The notes beneath the pieces were generated by a model. The model had not been told where the DNA came from. It was given only the letters and a program-made list of their open reading frames with translations, and searched no databases. Below, one piece after another: positions 34,516 to 43,439 of a stretch of 46,566 nt of DNA. The number at the start of each line of letters is the position of its first letter. Position 1 is the stretch's first letter. The stretch comes from Nocardia macrotermitis (GTDB lineage: Bacteria; Actinomycetota; Actinomycetes; Mycobacteriales; Mycobacteriaceae), in NCBI RefSeq assembly GCF_009604405.1, contig NZ_WEGK01000030.1, positions 1 to 46,566 of the forward strand. Direction: 5' to 3'. Position numbers and translations under genes: made by a program.

Positions 34516-35637
34516 TCAGTCGAGAGCGCCGAGGGTCCAGGGGTCGGTACGGATTGCGCTGACGCGGGTTTCGAGGTCGGGCAGGGCGGCGCGGACGATG
34601 CGTTCGGCCTGGGCGCACCAGGGGTATTCGGTGGCCCAGTGGGCGGCGTCGACGAGGGCGGGGCCGCCTGCGCGCAGGTGTTCGTCGGCGGGGTGGTGGC
34701 GTAGGTCGGCGGTGACGTAGGCGTCGATACCGAGTCGAGAAACCTTGGCCAGGAAGGAATCTCCCGCGCCGCCGCAGACCGCGACCGAGGCGATGCGGCG
34801 TTCGGGATCGCCCGCGGCGCGCACACCCCAGGCGGTCACAGGTAGTGCGGCGCGGACGCGAGCGGTGAACTCCCGCAACGTTTCCGGCTCCGGTAGCTCG
34901 CCCACTCGGCCCAACCCCAGACCCGTGGGCAGGGGTGCGCGCTCGGTGACGAAATAGGCGGGTTCCTCGTACGGATGGGCCCGCCGCAGAGCATCGAGCA
35001 GGGCCGCGCGAGCCGAGGGCGGGGCGACGACCTCGAGCTTGTCCTCGGCCACCTGCTCCAGTTCGCCGACCAGGCCGAGCGCCGGATTCGCGCCCTCCAC
35101 CGGCCGGAACTGACCGGAACCCGCCACCTGCCAACAGCATTCGCGATAGTTTCCCACCCCGCCCGCACCTGCGGCGAACAGGGCGGCGAGCACCGCCGCG
35201 GAATTCTCACGCGGAACGTTGATCGTCCATTCATCCAGCGCCGCAGTGGGTTTCGGGTCGATCGGACCGCTCACCCGCAGCCCGAGCGCTTCCGCGAGCG
35301 CATCGGAAACGCCCGGTGCGGCGGAATCGGCATTCGTGTGCGCGGTGAACAGCGCACACCCGCCGCGAATCAGCCGGTGCAGCAGCGCCCCCTTCGGCGT
35401 ACTCGCGGCCACGGTGTCCACCCCGCGCAGCAACAGCGGATGGTGCACCACCAAAGCTTGTGCGCCCCAAGCGATCGCCTCGTCCACCACCGCCTCGGTA
35501 GCGTCCACGGCGAACAGCACCCGGGCCACGTCCTCCCCCGGATCCCCGCACACCAGCCCCACCGAGTCCCACGATTCGGCCAGCCGGGGCGGATACGCCG
35601 CGTCCAGCACGTCGACGAGCTCACTCACCTGCGCCAC
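34516..35637 (-). CDS. Nif3-like dinuclear metal centre protein
   Basis: A 373-aa member of the NIF3/YbgI family, matching Rv2230c by position. GTG 35637 (VAQVSELVDVLDAAYPPRLA) is chosen because GGGAGG lies seven bases upstream. The metal-binding residues are visible: VVHHPLLLRG (His pair), TAHTNADSA, and C-terminal ADLRHHPADEHL and DAAHWATE. A central insert (about residues 130-250) carries the PII-like segment ending HPYEEPAYFV, as in the hexameric long form. The biochemical function is not settled; GTP cyclohydrolase-type hydrolase activity has been proposed for the family. cobC follows upstream after the repeat array. Confidence 0.92.
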   Translation of the reverse strand: MAQVSELVDVLDAAYPPRLAESWDSVGLVCGDPGEDVARVLFAVDATEAVVDEAIAWGAQALVVHHPLLLRGVDTVAASTPKGALLHRLIRGGCALFTAHTNADSAAPGVSDALAEALGLRVSGPIDPKPTAALDEWTINVPRENSAAVLAALFAAGAGGVGNYRECCWQVAGSGQFRPVEGANPALGLVGELEQVAEDKLEVVAPPSARAALLDALRRAHPYEEPAYFVTERAPLPTGLGLGRVGELPEPETLREFTARVRAALPVTAWGVRAAGDPERRIASVAVCGGAGDSFLAKVSRLGIDAYVTADLRHHPADEHLRAGGPALVDAAHWATEYPWCAQAERIVRAALPDLETRVSAIRTDPWTLGALD

Positions 35638-35769
35638 CCTGAAACCTCCCTCAACGGCGATCATCCCGCCACGCTCTCAGCCATCATGCGCCACCCCGCC
35701 CACGACATTTGCCGACACCCCCGGGCGAGACAACTGGATCCCAGCGCAATCTGCCACCCATCGACCCAC

Positions 35770-36330
35770 ACCTCCGCTACCGGGCAACGAACCGGCACTC
35801 ATCCGACACGAAGGGGACACGAATACGAGGGCAGCGCTCATATCCCGACCTGGCGCAGCGCCTTGATCAGGCACTTCACCTCGGCTACCAGGCAACGAAC
35901 CGGTGCTCATCGGACCCGACCGAACGGGATACGAATACGAGGGCAGCGCTCAGATGCCGACCTGGCGCAGCGCCTTGATCAGGCACTTCACCTCGGCTAC
36001 CAGGCAACGAACCGGTGCTCATCCGACCCGACCGAACGGGATACGAATGCGGGGGCGGCGCTCAGATGCCGACTTGGCGCAGCGCCTCAATCAGGCGATC
36101 CACCTCAGCTACCCGGCAACGAACCGGTGCTCATCGGACCCGACCGACCGGGACACGGGTACGAGGGCAGCGCTCATATCCCGGCCTGGCGCAGCGCCTT
36201 GATAAGGCGATTCACCTCGGCCACCGGGCAACGAACCGGCACACATCGGACGCGATCGAACGGGACACGAGTATGAGGGCGGCACTTATATGCCGACCTG
36301 ACGTAGCGCCTCAATCAGGCGATCCACCTC
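35770..36330. repeat. Tandem repeat array derived from the 3' end of cobC (about 112 bp, five copies)
   Basis: CAACGAACCGG starts repeat units at 35785, 35893, 36005, 36117 and 36229, a period of 112 bp (108 for the outermost). On the minus strand each unit contains the last ~14 codons and stop of cobC plus ~60 bp of trailing sequence. The true end reads EVDRLIEALRQVGI; successive downstream copies read EVNRLIKALRQAGI, EVDRLIEALRQVGI, EVKCLIKALRQVGI and EVKCLIKALRQVGI, each with its own stop. The array fills the whole gap between cobC and the Nif3-like gene. Copies differ from each other by scattered substitutions, many of them synonymous in the tail. Confidence 0.93.
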
Positions 36331-37377
36331 GGCTTCGGCGCGGACTGCGAGGCGTAAATGGCCCGGTCCCAGGCCCGGGAACGTGTCCCCGCGCCGGACC
36401 GCGACGCCCACACCGGCGAGACGTTTGCGAAGCAGCTCGGCGTCGGGCACCCGGATCAGCAGGAAGGGACCGTCGGCGGGTTCGTGGACTTCGATGCCGA
36501 GTGCGCGCAGACGCGGGATCATCGCGGCGCGATCGGCGACGATATGTTGTGCGCGAGACTGTGATTCGGCGATCGCGGCCGGATCTGCCGTTGCCGCAAT
36601 GGCTTCCAGTTGCAGCGCACCCAGCGGCCAGTGCGCGCGACCGTGCCGGAGCCGCGCCAGCAGATCCGGCGGGCCCAGAAAATATCCGCAGCGCAGACCG
36701 GCCAGCGCCCAGGTCTTGGTGAGACTCCGCAACACCAGGACATCCGGGAACGACTGCCCCGCAAGCGATTCCGGCTCCCCGGGAACCGCATCGGCAAACG
36801 CTTCGTCCACCACAACTACCCGTCCGGGCCGCCGCAGCGCACGAATCGTCTCGGCGGGATGCAGTACCGATGTCGGATTGGTCGGATTACCCAGCACCAC
36901 CAGATCGGCTTCCTCGGGCACCAACGCGGGATCGAGCACGTAAGGCTCATCCAACACGACGCGAGCGACCGCAACCCCCGCCTCACGCAATGCCAGCTCG
37001 GGCTCGGTGAACGAAGGATGAATCACCGCAGCCAGCCGCGAAGCCAACTTCGGCAACATCACAAACCCCTCAGCCGCCCCCGCAAGCAACAACACCTCAT
37101 CCGCCCCCCGCCCATGCCGCCCCGCAACAACGTCCCGCGCCGCCCGATCCTCCCCCTCCCCCGGATACCGCCCCAACCCACCCAACCGCCCCACAAGCCG
37201 CTCCCGCAACCAACCAGGCGGCCCCTCCCCCTGCACATTCACCGCAAAATCCAACATCCCCGGCCGCACATCCACATCCCCGTGATGCCGCAACTTGCCC
37301 GCATCCACCTCATCCCCCACAACCCCACGCCCGGACACGGGTCCCTCTTCCCGTTCCACCACGATCTCCTCTGACAC
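36286..37377 (-). CDS. cobC: CobC-type pyridoxal-phosphate aminotransferase-like protein
   Basis: A 363-aa fold-type I PLP enzyme like Rv2231c, related to histidinol-phosphate aminotransferase and to L-threonine-phosphate decarboxylase of cobalamin synthesis. Key segments: HGDVDVRPGMLDFAVNVQGE, LLLAGAAEGFVMLPKL, NPTNPTSVLHP (PLP Asn), VVDEAFADA (PLP Asp), RSLTKTWALAGLRCGYFLG (PLP Lys in SLTK) and RPxLAVR-type C-terminus HLRLAVRAEAEVDRL. The start at GTG 37377 is tentative; the family core begins near LRHHGDVDV. Its last 14 codons are the source of the tandem array downstream, and a long minisatellite lies upstream. Confidence 0.88.
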   Translation of the reverse strand: MSEEIVVEREEGPVSGRGVVGDEVDAGKLRHHGDVDVRPGMLDFAVNVQGEGPPGWLRERLVGRLGGLGRYPGEGEDRAARDVVAGRHGRGADEVLLLAGAAEGFVMLPKLASRLAAVIHPSFTEPELALREAGVAVARVVLDEPYVLDPALVPEEADLVVLGNPTNPTSVLHPAETIRALRRPGRVVVVDEAFADAVPGEPESLAGQSFPDVLVLRSLTKTWALAGLRCGYFLGPPDLLARLRHGRAHWPLGALQLEAIAATADPAAIAESQSRAQHIVADRAAMIPRLRALGIEVHEPADGPFLLIRVPDAELLRKRLAGVGVAVRRGDTFPGLGPGHLRLAVRAEAEVDRLIEALRQVGI

Positions 37378-37568
37378 ACCAGCCACCCTACGTCGCGCCA
37401 CCCACCGATCCGACGCAGCGGTAAGCCCCGACACCGCCGAATACCAAGGTCACTCGCATACCCCGAGAATCACCCGGCCGACAGCCCAACCCACAACACC
37501 TCGTCACCGCCACCGTCATCAGAGGCACCAACGGCAACACCAATACCAGCGCCATCACCGGCGGACGC

Positions 37569-38057
<489 letters not shown>

Positions 38058-38147
38058 TGATCATGGCGCAAGTGACGTCGGGATATTCGGCGATCTCACG
38101 GGTGTTGCCCACGCCCGACTGCGGGCGGGTCCTCGCATCGACAGAAA

Positions 38148-38198
38148 CGGATCACGCTCCGGTTGTGTTACGGTCGTTCGTAAACGGAGCGTGATCCG
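38148..38198. promoter_or_regulatory. Nested inverted repeat upstream of the oxidoreductase gene
   Basis: Outer arms of 14 bp are perfect (CGGATCACGCTCCG at 38148-38161, CGGAGCGTGATCCG at 38185-38198). Inside the 23-nt spacer a second palindrome, TTACG-GTCGTT-CGTAA, is centred on the same axis. It ends 39 bp before the ATG 38238. The concentric symmetry fits a promoter flanked by repressor half-sites. Confidence 0.75.
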
Positions 38199-38237
38199 AT
38201 TTGATGTGGTCCTTCGGCTTCAAGGAGACGGGTGCAT

Positions 38238-39194
38238 ATGCGGGAACAGGGTGATCGGCGGCTGGTGGGTGAGGGGCGGGCGGTTCGGCTCGAATCGTTC
38301 GGTGGGGCCGAGGTTTTGGATGTTCGGGAGGTTGAGGCTCCGCGGGCTGGGGTGGGGCAGGTTCGGGTGCGGGTCAGGGCGGCGGGGCTGAATCCGATGG
38401 ACTGGATTATGACCGCGGATGCGGATACCGCTGCTCGGTTCGGGTTGAGTCTTCCGGTCGGGTTCGGGACGGATTACGCCGGAGTGGTCGATCAGGTCGG
38501 GGGTGGGGTGGCTGGTTTCGCGGTTGGCGATCGGGTGTTCGGGGGTGCGTTGTCTCGTGCGGCGGCCGACTTCGTGGTGATCGATACGGTCGAAGGGAGT
38601 GCGGCGAACGAGGCTCACCGCACCCCGGACGGCGTCGATGATCGCACCGCCGCCACCCTCACCATCGCTGGTCGCACGGCATCGGCTGCCCTTGCCGCAG
38701 TTGCTCTCGGGCCGGACGACACGGTGCTGATCGGGGGTGCGGCGGGTGGGGTCGGGGTGTTCGCCGTGCAGCTGGCTCGGATCGCGGGGGCGCGTGTGAT
38801 CGGGACCGGATCGGCGACATCGTCCGATTTCCTGCGTGAACTCGGGGCCGAGCCGGTCACCTACGGCGAGGGTCTGGCCGATCGCGTCCGAGCTCTCGCT
38901 CCCGACGGCGTCACCGCCGCCATGGACCTGCACGGGACCGAAACAGTGTACGCCGCAAGGGAACTCGGCATCCGGGACAGCCGCATCTGCACCATCGCCA
39001 CGCAAGTCGACGGCATCGCGGCAGCCAACGGCGCGAACGCCACGATCGGCGCCCTGGAAGAGATCGCCCGCCTGATCGCGGAGGGTCGACTGCGAGTACC
39101 GATCGCGGAGAGGTTCCCGATCGAGCAGATTCGCCGCGCCGCCGAACTCCAAGCCGGTCGGCACGTGCACGGCAAGATCGTCATCGACCTCTGA
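38238..39194 (+). CDS. NADP-dependent MDR oxidoreductase (quinone reductase-like)
   Basis: A 318-aa zinc-independent medium-chain reductase. ATG 38238 is preferred over GTG 38232 because AAGGAG is then at a normal distance. The GroES-like half reads GQVRVRVRAAGLNPMDW and GFGTDYAGVVDQVGGGV. The Rossmann half has VLIGGAAGGVGVFAVQLARI (AAGGVG motif). No zinc ligands are present. It probably reduces quinones or alpha,beta-unsaturated carbonyls. It differs from the TetR-linked homologue at 15.2 kb. There is no regulator gene next to it, but a strong nested palindrome precedes it, so control is by a protein encoded elsewhere. Confidence 0.88.
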   Translation: MREQGDRRLVGEGRAVRLESFGGAEVLDVREVEAPRAGVGQVRVRVRAAGLNPMDWIMTADADTAARFGLSLPVGFGTDYAGVVDQVGGGVAGFAVGDRVFGGALSRAAADFVVIDTVEGSAANEAHRTPDGVDDRTAATLTIAGRTASAALAAVALGPDDTVLIGGAAGGVGVFAVQLARIAGARVIGTGSATSSDFLRELGAEPVTYGEGLADRVRALAPDGVTAAMDLHGTETVYAARELGIRDSRICTIATQVDGIAAANGANATIGALEEIARLIAEGRLRVPIAERFPIEQIRRAAELQAGRHVHGKIVIDL

Positions 39195-39418
39195 AGCCGT
39201 CACGAAGATGACCGCGATACCGCCTCGAGGTCCTCCCCGCCGTGAACGACGAGGGTTCCTCCTGAACCTTGCGGTAGGAACCTCCGGTCCAGAGCACGCT
39301 CGGACCTTGGCGGCCCTCCCGCGTCCGCCTTCACCACCGGACTGAAGCACGGCGCACTGGCGGACATTCGGTAGCCGATCCGGTGAGCCCCGGCGGCACG
39401 GAGAAACGCGCGGTATGC

Positions 39419-39465
39419 CGGTGCCGCGATCCGGATCGATGCTGTCGATCCGGATCGCGGCACCG
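39419..39465. terminator. 21-bp perfect hairpin between convergent genes
   Basis: Arms CGGTGCCGCGATCCGGATCGA and its exact complement enclose a 5-nt loop (TGCTG). It lies seven bases past the aldolase stop on the minus strand and also downstream of the oxidoreductase, so it can terminate both transcripts. Confidence 0.85.
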
Positions 39466-39471
39466 GGTGGA

Positions 39472-40485
39472 TCACGCGGTCTGCTCAGCCACCATGGTGA
39501 GGGCGATATCGACGATCATGTCCTCCTGACCACCGACGAGGCGGCGGCGACCGGCCTCCATGAGCAGGGTGCGGACATCGATTCCGTAGCGCTCGCTGGC
39601 GGCTTCGGCGTGACGCAGGAAGCTGGAGTACACACCGGCGTAGCCGAGGGTCAGCGTCTCCCGGTCGACGCGGACGGGACGGTCCTGGAGCGGACGCACG
39701 AGATCGTCGGCGGCGTCCTGGAGCGCGAAGACATCACAGCCGTGCTTCCACTCCAACAGATCCGCCACCGCGATGAACGCCTCGATCGGCGTGTTCCCCG
39801 CGCCCGCGCCGTGCCCGGCCAGCGACGCGTCCACGCGAACGGCCCCGTTCTCTACTGCCACAACGGAATTGGCGACCGAAAGCGACAAGTTCTCGTGCGC
39901 GTGGATACCGATCTCGGTGGTCTCGTCGAGAATGTCACGGTAGGCGCTGACCCGGTCGCGCACACCGTTCATGGTCAGCCGGCCACCCGAATCGGTGACG
40001 TAAACGCAGTGTGCCCCATAGCTTTCCATCAACTTCGCCTGCGCGGCGAGGTCGGCGGCGGGCGCCATGTGACTCATCATCAGGAACCCGGAGACGTCCA
40101 TGCCGATCTCGCGGGCCGTCGCGATGTGCTGCGCGGAGACGTCCGCCTCGGTGCAGTGCGTCGCGATGCGAACCGACCGGACACCGAGATCGTAAGCGCG
40201 CCTGAGGTCTTCGACCGTGCCGACACCGGGCAGCAGCAGCGTCGTGAGCCGCGCGCGGGTCAGATTCGCCGCCGCGGCCTCGATCCACGCCCAGTCGCTG
40301 TGCGAGCCGGGACCGTAGTTGACCGAACCGCCCGCGAGACCGTCACCGTGCGCGACCTCGATGGCGTCGACCCCGGCGGCGTCCAGCGCGGCCACGATGC
40401 GCCCGACGTTCTCGGGCGTGATCCGGTGCCGGATCGCGTGCATGCCGTCACGCAGCGTGACGTCCTGAACGAACAGTGTGGTCAT
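39472..40485 (-). CDS. dmpG: 4-hydroxy-2-oxovalerate aldolase
   Basis: A 337-aa class II aldolase that splits 4-hydroxy-2-oxovalerate into pyruvate and acetaldehyde, the last carbon cleavage of meta-cleavage aromatic (or steroid ring) breakdown; equivalent names are HsaF, BphI and MhpE. Motifs: FVQDVTLRDGMHAIRH (catalytic Arg-Asp), HCVYVTDSGG, and the metal-binding GIHAHENLSLSVANS. The C-terminal DmpG extension that contacts the dehydrogenase is present (YSSFLRHAEAASERYGID). Its ATG overlaps the dehydrogenase stop by one base. The two proteins normally form a complex that channels acetaldehyde. Confidence 0.95.
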   Translation of the reverse strand: MTTLFVQDVTLRDGMHAIRHRITPENVGRIVAALDAAGVDAIEVAHGDGLAGGSVNYGPGSHSDWAWIEAAAANLTRARLTTLLLPGVGTVEDLRRAYDLGVRSVRIATHCTEADVSAQHIATAREIGMDVSGFLMMSHMAPAADLAAQAKLMESYGAHCVYVTDSGGRLTMNGVRDRVSAYRDILDETTEIGIHAHENLSLSVANSVVAVENGAVRVDASLAGHGAGAGNTPIEAFIAVADLLEWKHGCDVFALQDAADDLVRPLQDRPVRVDRETLTLGYAGVYSSFLRHAEAASERYGIDVRTLLMEAGRRRLVGGQEDMIVDIALTMVAEQTA

Positions 40486-41453
40486 CAGGCGTTCTCCTGC
40501 TTCTGGGCGTTCTGGGCGATCCGCTCGGCGACCTGCAACGCGGCCGAGGTCATGATGTCGAGATTTCCGGCGTAGGCGGGCAGATAGTGCGCCGCGCCCT
40601 CGACCTCGAGGAAGACCGACACCCGATGCGTCGGCACCGCGGTGGCGCCGTCGGCCAGCAGCGTGTGCACCGGCTGATCGGCGGGAATCGGATCGATCTG
40701 CACCTGCTGCTTGAGCCGGTATCCGGGCACGTACGCGGCCACATCGCCGACCATCTTGGTCACCGAGGCGCGGATCTGCTCGTGCGCATCCTCATCGGCG
40801 GCGTCGACCAAGCAGAACACCGTGTCGCGCATGATCAGCGGCGGTTCGGCCGGGTTCAGGATGATCACCGCCTTACCGCGCGCGGCCCCGCCGACGGCCT
40901 GGATCGCGTGCGAGGTGGTCTCGGTGAATTCGTCGATATTGGCGCGCGTCCCCGGCCCGGCGGACTTCGACGCGATCGAGGCCACGATCTCGGCGTACGC
41001 CACCGGCACGACCCGCGCGACCGCCGCGACGATCGGAATCGTCGCCTGCCCGCCGCAGGTCACCATGTTCACGTTCTGCGCGTCGAGGTGCTCGGCGAAG
41101 TTGACCGCCGGGACGACGAACGGCCCGATCGCGGCGGGCGTCAGGTCGATCAGCCGCTTGCCCAACGGGGCCAGCCGCGCGTGGTTGGCCTGGTGCGCCT
41201 TGGCCGAGGTGGCGTCGAAAACGATCTCGATATCGTCGAAGCCCGGCATCGCGACCAGCCCTTCGACGCCTTCGTGCGTGGTCGGCACGTCCATCCGGGC
41301 CGCGCGCGCGAGGCCGTCGGAGTCGGGATCGATACCCACCATCGCCGCCATCTCGAGATAGCGGGAATGGCGCATGACCTTGATCATCAGATCGGTGCCG
41401 ATATTGCCGGAACCGATGATCGCGACCTTGGTGCGGGCGGTGTCCTCACTCAT
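40485..41453 (-). CDS. Acetaldehyde dehydrogenase (acetylating)
   Basis: A 322-aa enzyme of the DmpF/HsaG/BphJ family, converting acetaldehyde, NAD+ and CoA to acetyl-CoA. NAD-binding GSGNIGTDLMIKVMR is near residue 15, the catalytic Cys is in MVTCGGQATIPIV near 130, and VFDATSAKAHQANH and RDTVFCLVDAADEDAHEQIR complete the family pattern. It overlaps the hydratase gene by four bases (ATGA) and the aldolase gene by one, so the three products are made together in stoichiometric fashion. Length is normal. Confidence 0.95.
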   Translation of the reverse strand: MSEDTARTKVAIIGSGNIGTDLMIKVMRHSRYLEMAAMVGIDPDSDGLARAARMDVPTTHEGVEGLVAMPGFDDIEIVFDATSAKAHQANHARLAPLGKRLIDLTPAAIGPFVVPAVNFAEHLDAQNVNMVTCGGQATIPIVAAVARVVPVAYAEIVASIASKSAGPGTRANIDEFTETTSHAIQAVGGAARGKAVIILNPAEPPLIMRDTVFCLVDAADEDAHEQIRASVTKMVGDVAAYVPGYRLKQQVQIDPIPADQPVHTLLADGATAVPTHRVSVFLEVEGAAHYLPAYAGNLDIMTSAALQVAERIAQNAQKQENA

Positions 41454-42295
41454 CGGACGACCTCCTCCTGTGTGGCGGAACTGTTGCTGAACGAGGCGGA
41501 CAGGGTGCCCAGCCCCCCGATGACGACCTCGACGACCGACCCCGGCCCCACCGGCCGCATCGGACCGAGCGCACCGGACAGGATCACCTGCCCGGCCCGC
41601 AGCGGGTCACCGAATTCGCGGGCCCGCAGCGCCAGCCAGGACAGCGCGTTGAGCGGATCGCCGAGGCAGGCCGCCCCGTTGCCGGTCGAGACCTCCACAC
41701 CGTCGATCAGCATGCTCATGGTGACCTCGACGGGTTCGAACTCGGCGAGCGTGCGGCGTTCGGCGCCGAGCACGTAGACCCCGCTGGACGCGTTGTCGGC
41801 CACGGTGTCCGCGAAAGATATGTCCCAGTTGGTGATTCGGCTGTCCACGACCTCCAGCGCCGCGACCGCGTAATCCACCGCGGCACGGCACTGCGCCACG
41901 TCCAGCGGTCCCTCGGCGAGGTCCTCGCGCAGCACGAACGCCACCTCGGCCTCGGCGCGCGGCTGCAACAACCGGCACATCTCGACGACGTCGCCGTCCG
42001 CATACGCCATATCGGCGAACAGCACACCGAAGTCGGGCTGGTTCACCCCCAACTGGGTCTGCACGGCCTCGGAGGTGGCGCCGATCTTGCGGCCCACCAC
42101 CACCTTTCCGGCGACGCGCAGGCGGTTGAAGTGTTCCTGGATCCGATAGGCAGTGGCGACGTCGTCGGGGCCGATCAGATCTCGAATCGGCGCGCAGGGG
42201 CTGCCGGTCGCGGCGGCCGTGGCCAGGCGCTGCGCGGCGGCGATGACGGTCGACTCGTCCACTGCCTCGGCGTGGCTGTCCGGGGTGGCGGGCAT
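41450..42295 (-). CDS. 2-hydroxypenta-2,4-dienoate hydratase
   Basis: A 281-aa hydratase (MhpD/HsaE/BphH family) that adds water to 2-hydroxypentadienoate to give 4-hydroxy-2-oxovalerate, feeding the aldolase. ATG 42295 has AAGGAGG six bases upstream. Family blocks: VVGRKIGATSEAVQTQLGVN, FGVLFADMAY, the metal-binding PRAEAEVAFVLREDL, ALEVVDSRITNWDISFADTV, and AGQVILSGALGPM. It is first in the operon. The compound it acts on could derive from phenylpropionate, biphenyl-like or steroid substrates; no ring-cleavage enzyme is in the window to decide. Confidence 0.94.
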   Translation of the reverse strand: MPATPDSHAEAVDESTVIAAAQRLATAAATGSPCAPIRDLIGPDDVATAYRIQEHFNRLRVAGKVVVGRKIGATSEAVQTQLGVNQPDFGVLFADMAYADGDVVEMCRLLQPRAEAEVAFVLREDLAEGPLDVAQCRAAVDYAVAALEVVDSRITNWDISFADTVADNASSGVYVLGAERRTLAEFEPVEVTMSMLIDGVEVSTGNGAACLGDPLNALSWLALRAREFGDPLRAGQVILSGALGPMRPVGPGSVVEVVIGGLGTLSASFSNSSATQEEVVR

Positions 42296-42389
42296 GCCCA
42301 CCTCCTTTCCTTGTCTCGGGTGTCGGTCGTGTCGAGTATTCGTCTCGACGCCAGTGCACCGCAGCGGACCGGTGCACGAACAGTAAAAT

Positions 42390-42406
42390 GGTCCACTGAG
42401 TGGACC
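42390..42406. promoter_or_regulatory. Probable IclR operator
   Basis: A perfect palindrome GGTCCACT-G-AGTGGACC lies 14 bp before the IclR start in the 124-bp gap to the divergent hydratase gene. TGGTCCA-type sites are typical for IclR-family regulators. Confidence 0.8.
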
Positions 42407-42419
42407 GAGAGGAACAGCC

Positions 42420-43187
42420 GTGGACGAAGGCGCATTGCAGGACCGGTCGGTACTGGGCCGGATCATGCGGATCCTGGACGCGTTCGACGTCGGAGATCAG
42501 GCCGTGGGCCTGTCGGAATTGACCCGGCGGACCGGGCTGGCGAAGGCGACCGTGCACCGGATCGCGCAGGATCTGGTGGCCGCCCGACTGCTCGCGGCGT
42601 CGCCGGACGGTTATCGGCTCGGCCGGGGTCTGTTCGAACTGGGAATGCGCGCCGCCGCCGAACGCACCGTGCTCGAGGTCGCCGTCCCGTTCCTGCAGGA
42701 TCTGTTCGCCCGCACCCGGGAGACGGTGCATCTGGGCGTGCTCGACGGCGACGAGGTCGTGTACATCAGCAAGATCGGCGGGCATCGGCAGGCCCGCTCG
42801 CCGTCCCGCATCGGCGGGCGAATGCCGTTGTACTGCACGGCAATCGGGAAAGTGCTGCTGGCCAATTCGGATCCGGCCGATATCGCCCGGGTGCTCGCCG
42901 GGCCGTTGCCGCGCCGCACACCGCGCACGATCGTCGGGCCCGGTCTGTTGCGCGCTCATCTCGAGCAGGTCGCCGAACAGGGCGTGGCGTACGAGTACGA
43001 GGAGTCCACGCTCGGGATCGTGTGCGTGGCGGCACCCGTGCTCAGCGCCGATGATCAACCCTTGGCGGCGATCTCGGTCACCGGGCCCGCGACCCGGTTC
43101 CGGCCCGACGCGCACGCCGCCTCGGTCCGGGCCGCGGCCTCGGGAGTGGCGTCGATTCTGGCTCGGCGGTCGAGCACACCGCTGTAG
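42420..43187 (+). CDS. IclR-family transcriptional regulator
   Basis: A 255-aa regulator from GTG 42420 with GAGAGGA upstream. The N-terminal winged helix-turn-helix reads VLGRIMRILDAFDVGDQAVG, LSELTRRTGLAKATVHRIAQ. The GAF-like effector domain follows with LFARTRETVHLGVLDGDEVV, YISKIGGHR, the conserved LYCTAIGKVLLA and a C-terminal VAAPVLSADDQPLAAISVTG. It is divergent from the hydratase / dehydrogenase / aldolase operon and most likely controls it in response to an aromatic acid or pathway intermediate. Confidence 0.93.
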   Translation: MDEGALQDRSVLGRIMRILDAFDVGDQAVGLSELTRRTGLAKATVHRIAQDLVAARLLAASPDGYRLGRGLFELGMRAAAERTVLEVAVPFLQDLFARTRETVHLGVLDGDEVVYISKIGGHRQARSPSRIGGRMPLYCTAIGKVLLANSDPADIARVLAGPLPRRTPRTIVGPGLLRAHLEQVAEQGVAYEYEESTLGIVCVAAPVLSADDQPLAAISVTGPATRFRPDAHAASVRAAASGVASILARRSSTPL

Positions 43188-43415
43188 CCGCGTGGCTCAC
43201 CCGCCGACCGCATCGGCCAGGCGCGGCAGCGTGTCAGGCACCGACACGCTCGCTATTGCCGGCGCCGACCCACTCAGCGGTGTCATCCGTCAAAGCGATC
43301 CTGGTGAAAACATCGGAATCGACGCAATCACTCTCGACGGCCGCACCGGTGAGCCACGCTCCCCGCGATCGAGACTGCGGTACGCACTCAGCCGCCCAGC
43401 AGGTGGAGCCCATCG

Positions 43416-43429
43416 GTACATATATGTAC
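43416..43429. promoter_or_regulatory. Toxin-antitoxin operator
   Basis: A perfect 14-bp palindrome GTACATATATGTAC followed 6 bp later by a half-site GTGTACAT that overlaps the antitoxin start. This layout is typical for autorepression by an antitoxin/toxin complex and stands out as AT-rich in this GC-rich DNA. Confidence 0.75.
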
Positions 43430-43439
43430 TATCGTGTAC

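Noticed and set aside
35677..36276. Plus-strand frame of 433 aa across the cobC tail array with recurring repeats
   Set aside because: It is the antisense of cobC-tail repeats and the Nif3-like gene; the repeat period is not a multiple of three and the residues are shadow-type Arg/Ser/His.
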